Positions 1 to 5,700 of a DNA stretch of 7,219 nucleotides are shown here, in pieces. Within the stretch, counting starts at the first letter, position 1. The number at the start of each line of letters is the position of its first letter. Made by a program: the position numbers and the translations under genes. The DNA is from Desulfomonile tiedjei (GTDB taxonomy: Bacteria; Desulfobacterota; Desulfomonilia; Desulfomonilales; Desulfomonilaceae). The notes below the pieces were generated by a model, which searched no databases, was not told the origin of the DNA, and worked only from the letters and a program-made list of their open reading frames with translations. Where the stretch lies: the NCBI GenBank assembly GCA_020718965.1, contig DYRE01000106.1, positions 1 through 7,219 of the forward strand. Direction: 5' to 3'.

Positions 1-885
1 TGTTGCGACAATAACCCCGGTCAGAATCATTATTCCACTAACAATGTGAACCCAGGTTACCGGCTCTCCCAACAGGAAAAGCGCCTCCATTCCACTGAAC
101 AGGGGGAGAAGGTAATAGACAAATGATGCTTTGGCAGGGCCAATAATCCCTACGGATTCATTCCAAAACCAATAGGCCAGCAAAGAAGGGCCTATCCCTA
201 GATAAAGAATAGCCCACCTGGTTTTTGGTGAAAAATCGCTCAACGACATTCCGGAGAGTTCCCAACAAAACCAGGGCGTTAGGAAAAGCGTTCCTAAAAT
301 AAACAGCGAAAACAGAAACGCCTGGGGATGCAGTTCAAGAGGTCTTGCTCGAACCAGAATGCTATACAGAGCAAAAGACGCAGCCTGGCCCAACATCCAT
401 ACATCTCCAATAGAAAACGTCAAATCTTTTAAATTAGAAACCTGTCCATTGGTCAAGAGAAAGATAACCCCTGAAATAGCGACTGACAGACCAATAACTC
501 TACGACTCGTTAACGCCTCTTGCAGGAATATTCGCGCCAATATGACTGTAAAAACCGGGGAGAAGATGGCGATCAGGGACATATTCAATGCCGGTGAAAA
601 TGTGGCGGCAACGTAGACAAGCATATTGCTCATCGTCAGCCCCAGGAAAGCGGTGAGGGCAAGATAACCGAGATGTTTCCGAATTACCGGAATGCTATTC
701 CAGAGTGGACGTATTACGAAAGGAAACAAACAGATAGCGGCTATAACCGAACGAAGAACAACCAGGATAACAGGAGGCACGGTATCAGCAAGTATACGCG
801 CTACAATAAAATTGCCGGACCAAATTGCCGTAGCAGCTACAACAAGAGCATGTCCTTTAATCAACCTATAATGTTTGAAAGACAA
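1..885 (-). CDS. EamA/DMT-family inner-membrane transporter (3' end beyond the window)
   Basis: This is a multi-spanning membrane protein of the drug/metabolite transporter superfamily, which moves small metabolites across the cytoplasmic membrane; the substrate cannot be read from the sequence. The frame is open for 295 codons from 885 to the left edge, close to the usual length of about 300, so only a few C-terminal residues should be missing. Two EamA repeats are visible. The first covers about residues 12-138 and opens with AATAIWSGNFIVAR, the usual first-helix signature. The second covers about 150-295 and has YLGIGPSLLAYWFWNES, GPAKASFVYYLLP and LLGEPVTW, all characteristic of the family. 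There is no ATG near the start. A TTG at 885-883 gives MSFKHYRLIKGHALVV with a weak GGGA upstream; an in-frame TTG at 900-898 is the alternative, and a TGA at 915-913 limits the frame. The gene lies 52 bases after the fumarase beta stop with no obvious terminator between them, so it may share that transcript. The family call is firm and the start is uncertain. Confidence 0.9.
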   Translation of the reverse strand, partial: MSFKHYRLIKGHALVVAATAIWSGNFIVARILADTVPPVILVVLRSVIAAICLFPFVIRPLWNSIPVIRKHLGYLALTAFLGLTMSNMLVYVAATFSPALNMSLIAIFSPVFTVILARIFLQEALTSRRVIGLSVAISGVIFLLTNGQVSNLKDLTFSIGDVWMLGQAASFALYSILVRARPLELHPQAFLFSLFILGTLFLTPWFCWELSGMSLSDFSPKTRWAILYLGIGPSLLAYWFWNESVGIIGPAKASFVYYLLPLFSGMEALFLLGEPVTWVHIVSGIMILTGVIVAT

Positions 886-937
886 TGCCCGTTTTCCCAA
901 GAAACATAAGAATCAGACCACCAGTATATTTAATGTT

Positions 938-1507
938 TCATAACCTCCCCTCAGCGCTATAATGAGCTGGACCCGTAGAGTACAAATCATTGCCCAGAAC
1001 ATCGGTTGCCACTATCAATGGCATATCTTCAACAAAAAGTCTTCTAACAGCCTCGGGCCCTAATTCCTCCCATGCAATAACTTCAGCCTGTTTCACACAG
1101 CGAGACATAAGAGCCCCTGTTCCTCCTATTGCGGCAAAATAGACAGCGTTCCATTTCATCATGGCGCTTTTAACTTCAGTGGAGCGCTGCCCCTTTCCAA
1201 TCATGCCCTTTAATCCCTTTTCAATGAGTAACGCAGCGTAATGATCCATGCGATAGCTCGTAGTTGGACCGGCAGCCCCAATAGGACGACCTGGAGGAGC
1301 AGGGGTCGGGCCAACGTAATAGATTACCTCGCCTTCTATTCGAAAAGGTAAAGGTTCACCGGCTTCTATCAAATCAACCATCCGCTTGTGAGCGGCGTCC
1401 CTCCCGGTGATTATGAAACCGGAGAGTAACGCAACGTCACCAGCTCTGAGACTATTGACAACAATACTTTCAAGAGGCGCAAAGATTTTTCGTGGTTGAG
1501 CGTTCAT
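938..1507 (-). CDS. Class I fumarate hydratase, beta subunit (C-terminal domain type)
   Basis: This is the second subunit of a two-subunit, oxygen-sensitive iron-sulfur hydro-lyase that interconverts fumarate and L-malate in the cytoplasm. At 189 residues it has the normal length. Family motifs in order are TGRDAAH (35-41), YYVGP (63-67), GAAGPTTSYRMD (77-88), GKGQRS (104-109), GGTGAL (128-133) and VATDVLGNDLY (166-176). From memory of the Leishmania class I fumarase structure, Arg37, Thr82, Arg86 and Lys105 line up with substrate-binding residues; this mapping is inferred. The start at 1507 is preferred over the in-frame ATG at 1540. It has GGAGA seven bases upstream, begins the homologous region more naturally, and overlaps the alpha stop as ATGA, which suggests translational coupling. 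The related L(+)-tartrate dehydratase beta subunit has the same fold and cannot be fully excluded. Confidence 0.93.
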   Translation of the reverse strand: MNAQPRKIFAPLESIVVNSLRAGDVALLSGFIITGRDAAHKRMVDLIEAGEPLPFRIEGEVIYYVGPTPAPPGRPIGAAGPTTSYRMDHYAALLIEKGLKGMIGKGQRSTEVKSAMMKWNAVYFAAIGGTGALMSRCVKQAEVIAWEELGPEAVRRLFVEDMPLIVATDVLGNDLYSTGPAHYSAEGRL

Positions 1508-2343
1508 AGTTGAATCTCCGCATGGCGGCATGAGTGGCACTGTATGTTCACAGCAACCGGTAAACTTGCAATGTGCGTAGGAAAAGAATTTATGTGGACC
1601 GCCAATGCGGTGGTTTTTCCTCCCAATCCCATAGGGCCTATGCCACTACTGTTGATTTTCTTCAGAAGCTCCTGTTCCAGGGAAGCTAGAGCCGGATCGG
1701 GATTCTGTGATCCCAATGGTCTTAAAAGAGCTTTCTTGGCGATCAACGCTGATTTCTCAAAGGTGCCCCCTAGCCCAACACCGACTACAACAGGAGGACA
1801 AGGATTACCCCCAGATTCCAAGACCCGTTGGACAATAAAATCCTTGGCGCCTTCAATACCCGCAGAGGGAGGAAACATCATAATTCTGGACATGTTCTCG
1901 GACCCGAACCCCTTAGGGGCAAACGTGATTTTGAATTTTTCTCCAGCCACTATTTCAGTATGTATAACTGCCGGCGTATTATCACCAAAATTGACACGGG
2001 TGATCGGATCAAGCGTCGATTTCCTCAAAAACCCGTCTTTATATCCCTGCCTGACTCCTTCGTTGATGGCATTTGACAATAAATCTCCCACAATGTGAAC
2101 GTCTTGACCAATTTCAAGAAAAACAACCGCCATACCAGTGTCCTGACAAAGGGGAATGTGATCTGAAGCCGCTATTTCCGCATTCTGAATAATTTTTTCC
2201 AAAACCATCCGACCGATAGGGGACTCTTCGGTTTCCAACGCGGACCTGATTTGATGAATTACGTCATCGCCCAATATTGTACACGCCTGAATGCACAGAT
2301 TACGTACGGCCCTTGTAATATCGTCCGCAAATATGGTTTTCAT
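1504..2343 (-). CDS. Class I fumarate hydratase, alpha subunit (iron-sulfur subunit)
   Basis: This is the cluster-bearing subunit of the two-subunit class I fumarase (fumarate + water = L-malate), which acts in the TCA cycle or a reductive branch of it. Its 279 residues match the family. The three expected [4Fe-4S] ligands are visible: Cys66 in LCQDTGMAV, Cys182 in GGNPCPPVVVGVGLGG, and Cys269 in VNIQCHSCRH. Gln67 and Asp68 of the CQD motif and His257, twelve residues before the third cysteine, occupy positions known as active-site residues in the Leishmania enzyme (recalled numbering). GIGPMGLGGKTTAL (235-247) is another strong family signature. The ATG at 2343 is preceded by AGGAA at seven bases, and no other ATG lies in frame between it and an upstream TAA. 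The stop overlaps the beta-subunit start. Cys272, making a CxxC with the third ligand, is where relatives often have alanine. Tartrate dehydratase alpha is the main alternative. Confidence 0.94.
   Translation of the reverse strand: MKTIFADDITRAVRNLCIQACTILGDDVIHQIRSALETEESPIGRMVLEKIIQNAEIAASDHIPLCQDTGMAVVFLEIGQDVHIVGDLLSNAINEGVRQGYKDGFLRKSTLDPITRVNFGDNTPAVIHTEIVAGEKFKITFAPKGFGSENMSRIMMFPPSAGIEGAKDFIVQRVLESGGNPCPPVVVGVGLGGTFEKSALIAKKALLRPLGSQNPDPALASLEQELLKKINSSGIGPMGLGGKTTALAVHINSFPTHIASLPVAVNIQCHSCRHAEIQL
1515..1519 (-). promoter_or_regulatory. Ribosome binding site that fixes the fumarase beta start
   Basis: On the minus strand this reads GGAGA, seven bases before the ATG at 1507-1505 and inside the last codons of the alpha subunit. 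It supports the internal start at 1507 over the upstream in-frame ATG at 1540, which would create a 37-base overlap with alpha. Confidence 0.7.
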
Positions 2344-2460
2344 GATGTTATTCCTGAGTTGCAGTCCCTTTCGGTTATTGGAGATTTACAGAACTCCTCT
2401 GACCAAGAAAATGTCCTGGTTGAAGTGTTCCCATTAACCGTGATATTGTCTTTCCAGGCT

Positions 2461-2477
2461 TCACTGGACTCCTGTGA
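2461..2477. repeat. 17-bp imperfect dyad in the fumarase leader (possible operator or RNA hairpin)
   Basis: The sequence TCACTGGACTCCTGTGA is symmetric about a central C, with seven of eight base pairs matching between the arms. It lies about 118 bases upstream of the fumarase alpha start, downstream of the candidate promoter. It could bind a dimeric regulator or form a hairpin in the leader RNA. It does not match the canonical CRP (TGTGA-N6-TCACA) or FNR (TTGAT-N4-ATCAA) half-site order. Function is unknown. Confidence 0.35.
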
Positions 2478-2483
2478 CAATTC

Positions 2484-2500
2484 GTTTTTTTGTAAAAAAC
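2484..2500. repeat. A/T-rich palindrome GTTTTTT-TGT-AAAAAAC
   Basis: Two perfectly complementary 7-base arms flank a 3-base centre, seven bases from the dyad at 2461-2477. With only one G:C pair the stem would be weak, and there is no GC-rich stem followed by a U tract, so it is not a normal intrinsic terminator. It may be a curved or melted AT element, or chance in an AT-rich leader. Confidence 0.3.
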
Positions 2501-2531
2501 ACTTTACCGCGGACCTATCCGTGAAGTTCCT

Positions 2532-2559
2532 TTATTACACGCTCTTAAACATCCAACAA
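2532..2559 (-). promoter_or_regulatory. Candidate sigma-70-type promoter for the fumarase operon
   Basis: On the minus strand TTGTTG (2559-2554) and TAATAA (2537-2532) are separated by 16 bases. They resemble the -35 and -10 boxes of a housekeeping promoter. It would start RNA near 2525 and read into fumarase alpha, beta and perhaps the EamA gene. This rests on pattern matching alone in an AT-rich region. Confidence 0.35.
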
Positions 2560-2617
2560 GCACTTTTACAAGGGGCTCAGTAAATAGAATCACCAAATCC
2601 TTTTTTAACAAAAGAAT

Positions 2618-2645
2618 CGGACATCACTTGATCTATCGATACAAT
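2618..2645 (+). promoter_or_regulatory. Candidate promoter for the sensor kinase gene
   Basis: CGGACA (2618-2623, four of six consensus -35 bases) and TACAAT (2640-2645, five of six -10 bases) are 16 bases apart. A start near 2652 would leave a leader of about 50 bases before the ATG at 2705. The -10 box overlaps a perfect 12-bp palindrome, which would suit control by a repressor. This is a pattern match only. Confidence 0.35.
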
Positions 2646-2652
2646 GCATTGT
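2641..2652. repeat. 12-bp perfect palindrome overlapping the candidate -10 box
   Basis: ACAATGCATTGT is its own reverse complement. It covers most of the candidate -10 element and reaches the predicted start point of the sensor gene, a typical operator position. It is short enough that chance is possible, and no second copy was noticed in the window. Confidence 0.35.
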
Positions 2653-2691
2653 GAGTTTGTCTACCGAAATGAGTCAGCCCGGCTAACCCGT

Positions 2692-2697
2692 AAGGAG
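2692..2697 (+). promoter_or_regulatory. Ribosome binding site of the sensor kinase gene
   Basis: AAGGAG lies seven bases before the ATG at 2705-2707. This near-consensus Shine-Dalgarno sequence at ideal spacing fixes the start of the giant sensor gene. Confidence 0.8.
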
Positions 2698-2704
2698 ATC
2701 TTTA

Positions 2705-5700
2705 ATGGTCAGCGTCTCGGAATGTCGATATCTTAGAAAGATCTATGAAAGCAGTACCTCGACAGTTTGTCGAGCCGTTAGAGGCGCTGAAGAATTACCG
2801 GTCATTCTGAAAATTCTCAAACGAGATGATCCAACACCTGAACAAATTGTTAATTACAAACAGGAATATAGAATTATTAGGAAGTTGGGGAAATTGTCGC
2901 ATGTAATTGAGGTTTACTCAATTGAGAAAAATCATAATGGTCTAATAATCACTCTTGAAGATTTCGGCGGAGTATCACTCAATCTGTTGATGAATTCCCA
3001 AAGATTTAGTCTGGAAGAATGCTTATTGATTGCAATTCAAACCTGCGTCGGTCTGGGCCAGATTCATGCGGTAAAAGTAGTTCACAAGAATATCAACCCT
3101 TCAAACATTGTCATGAACAGGGCCACCAATCAGTTGAAGATCATTGATTTTGGGATTGCGACGGACCTAACCCAGGAAAACGCCATAATGGTGAACCCTT
3201 GTGTCCTCGACGGCACCCTGGCGTACATGTCGCCGGAGCAAACAGGGAGAATGAATCGTCCTATAGATTATCGAAGTGATTACTATTCACTCGGGGTAAC
3301 ATTTTACCAATTGTTCACAGGAAAACTCCCGTTTGAGACAACAGATCCGCTGGAATTGGTTCACTGCCATGTAGCCAGGAAACCGACGCCTCCCCACGAA
3401 ATCAATCACGCGGTAGACGAAGGTATCTCTGAGATTATCCTAAAACTTATGGCCAAGAACGCGGAAGATAGATATCAAAGCGCTTTTGGAATTAAGGTAG
3501 ATCTGGATTCATGCCTGAGTGAGGTCAGGTCCAATAATACAGTCAAGGTTTTTCGACTCGGTTGTTCCGACATTCCCGAGAAATTCGTAATTACGCCTCA
3601 TCTTTATGGCCGAGATGATGAAAAAAAGGCTCTAATAGCGGCGTTTAATCGAGTTGCCGCTGGTAATAAAGAGATCGCCGCAGTTTCTGGTCAGGGAGGT
3701 ATCGGCAAGACCTCGTTGGTGAGGCAGCTTTACAAACCTATCACTGAGCAACGTGGGTATTTCCTGACGGGAAAATTTGACCAGCTTCATGGCAATGTTC
3801 TTCATGGCGCTGTCGTGGCGCCTTTTCGAGAGCTTGTTAACCAGATTTTGAGCGAGAGCGAGGAAAACCTGGTCGCCTGGAAATCCAAGCTGTTAGACGC
3901 ATTGGGATCCAACTGCAAGGTCATAATGGATGTGATACCGGAAATCGAACTCATAATTGGTTCTCAGCCTGATGTCCCTGAACTTGAGCCAATTGAAGCC
4001 CAAAACCGTTTTCACATTGTGTTCCAGACTTTCATAAGAGTTTTTTGTCGTCCAGAGCAACCACTGGTTGTCTTTCTGGATGATGTTCAATGGGCGGACG
4101 CGTCTTCACTCAAACTATTGGAACTCATTATGACGGACGCTGAAACAAAATACCTTCTGGTCATTATTTCGTTTCGAGATGAAGAAGTGGATGAGTCTCA
4201 CCCTGTTATGCTGACTTTGGAAACTCTTCGCAAAGAGAATATACGTATTAATATTCTGCAGTTGGGGCCTCTCGAGCTTGAACATGTTGTTGAATTGATA
4301 TCCGCCACCCTTCACAGGGACAAACTGAAAGTGGTTCAGTTAGCGGAGTTGGTTCACCAGAAGACAGCGGGTAACCCTTTCTTCCTGAAAGAGTTCTTCA
4401 AAGCGCTCCATGACGAAGGGCTTCTTGAGTTCGATAGCGAATTTGGCGGATGGCTATGGTCGATGGAGGAAATTCAACGACGCCAGATCACCGACAATGT
4501 GGTGGATTTGATGGTAAACAAGATTCAAAGATTACCGGCAATTACTCGTGATTTGTTGAAAGAGGCGGCATGTATAGGAAATCAGTTTGGGGTTAATACG
4601 CTGGCCTGGTCGTTCACTGATTCCCCAAGAAACATAGTGGTCGCGCTTAACGTTGCGGTCTCTGAAGGTCTGATATTTCCGGTTGGAGCCGGTTACAAAC
4701 GGATCGAACTGGAAGTTGCGGATGTGGCCAACACAAAGAAAATTGATTACAAGTTTGCCCATGATCGAATACAAAACGCTGCGTACTCGTTAATTCCAGA
4801 AAATGAGAGGCCAGGAATTCACCTGAGGTTAGGGCGGGCCATACTAGCTAACACTCCAGCGGATCATCTTGATGATGAAATATTTGAAATAGTCAACCAG
4901 CTTAATCTAGCTCAAGATCTTGTTTCAAATGGCAAGGAGCAGGTCGAGCTTGCCGAAATGAACCTTCGGGCAGGCAAGAGAGCTAAGGCGTCCGCGGCAT
5001 ATGAGTCTTCATTGGCGCATTTCAAAACGGGTTTGAATTTACTTGGAGAAGATAATTGGCAAGACCATTACGAACTTAAGCTGGCGCTTTTTCTTGAGGC
5101 TGTTGAATCAGCTTACCTGACTACCAAATTTGATGAAATGGAGAGATTGGCTTCTATTGTTATTGAACAGGCAACGCGTCTGTTGGACAAGGTCAAAGTT
5201 TATCAAATGAAAATTATGGCGTGTATAGCCCTTAACAATAGGGTTGACGCCGTACTCACAGCCTTTCCGGTTCTAGCGCTTCTTGGAGAAAAATTTCCTA
5301 AGGATCCAGGCAAATTAACGGTATTCGCTGATTTCATGAAAACGAAATTGGTTTTGGCCAATCGTGGCATGGAAACACTGGTAGATCTCCCGGAAATGGT
5401 AGATCCAAAAAAGCTTGCCGTGATGAGGATTCTGGCCAGCATAATTTCCGCAACATATACCGTTGTACCGAATCTTCTTCCCCTGGTAGTGTTCAAAATG
5501 GTCAGGCTATCAATCAAATACGGCATTGCCCGTCAATCGGCCTTAGCCTTTTCCGCCTACGCAATGATTCTCTGCACGATAATTGGAGATGTGGATTCAG
5601 GATGTAAACTGGGGGATTTGGCTTTAGAGCTGGTAAATAAGGTAAATCTTAAAGAGGATGAGGCCAGGATAAACTTTGTCGTAAATTCGTTCATACGAAT

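Larger units (their letters stand above)
2344..2704. other. Divergent intergenic region between fumarase and sensor genes
   Basis: This 361-base space separates the minus-strand fumarase operon from the plus-strand sensor gene. I find no convincing gene in it. Open frames here are short, lack ribosome binding sites, or are the tail of a frame antisense to fumarase alpha. It holds candidate promoters for both directions, a 17-bp imperfect dyad at 2461-2477, an A/T palindrome at 2484-2500 and a 12-bp perfect palindrome at 2641-2652, each listed separately. If the fumarase promoter call is right, fumarase mRNA would have an untranslated leader of roughly 180 bases. Confidence 0.75.

Noticed and set aside
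359..909. Plus-strand open frames of 85 and 78 codons (359-616 and 673-909)
   Set aside because: They lie antisense to the EamA gene, whose minus-strand translation shows clear family motifs throughout. The frames have no recognisable protein features.
1508..1540. Upstream in-frame ATG adding eleven residues to the fumarase beta subunit
   Set aside because: The start at 1507 has a GGAGA at ideal spacing and an ATGA overlap with alpha, and the extra residues do not look like family sequence.
1544..2098. Plus-strand open frames of 184 and 82 codons across the fumarase alpha gene
   Set aside because: Both are antisense shadows of a strongly conserved coding sequence.
2401..2425. Possible hairpin ACCAAG...CCTGGT in the fumarase leader
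   Set aside because: It has only five of six pairs and a loop without other support, too weak to list as a structure.
2360..2440. Short minus-strand frame of about 19 codons in the fumarase leader
   Set aside because: It has no ribosome binding site and no distinguishing content, so it is not supportable as a leader peptide.
2251..2583. Plus-strand 110-codon open frame running from inside fumarase alpha into the intergenic region
   Set aside because: It begins antisense to alpha, has no ribosome binding site, and shows no recognisable protein features.
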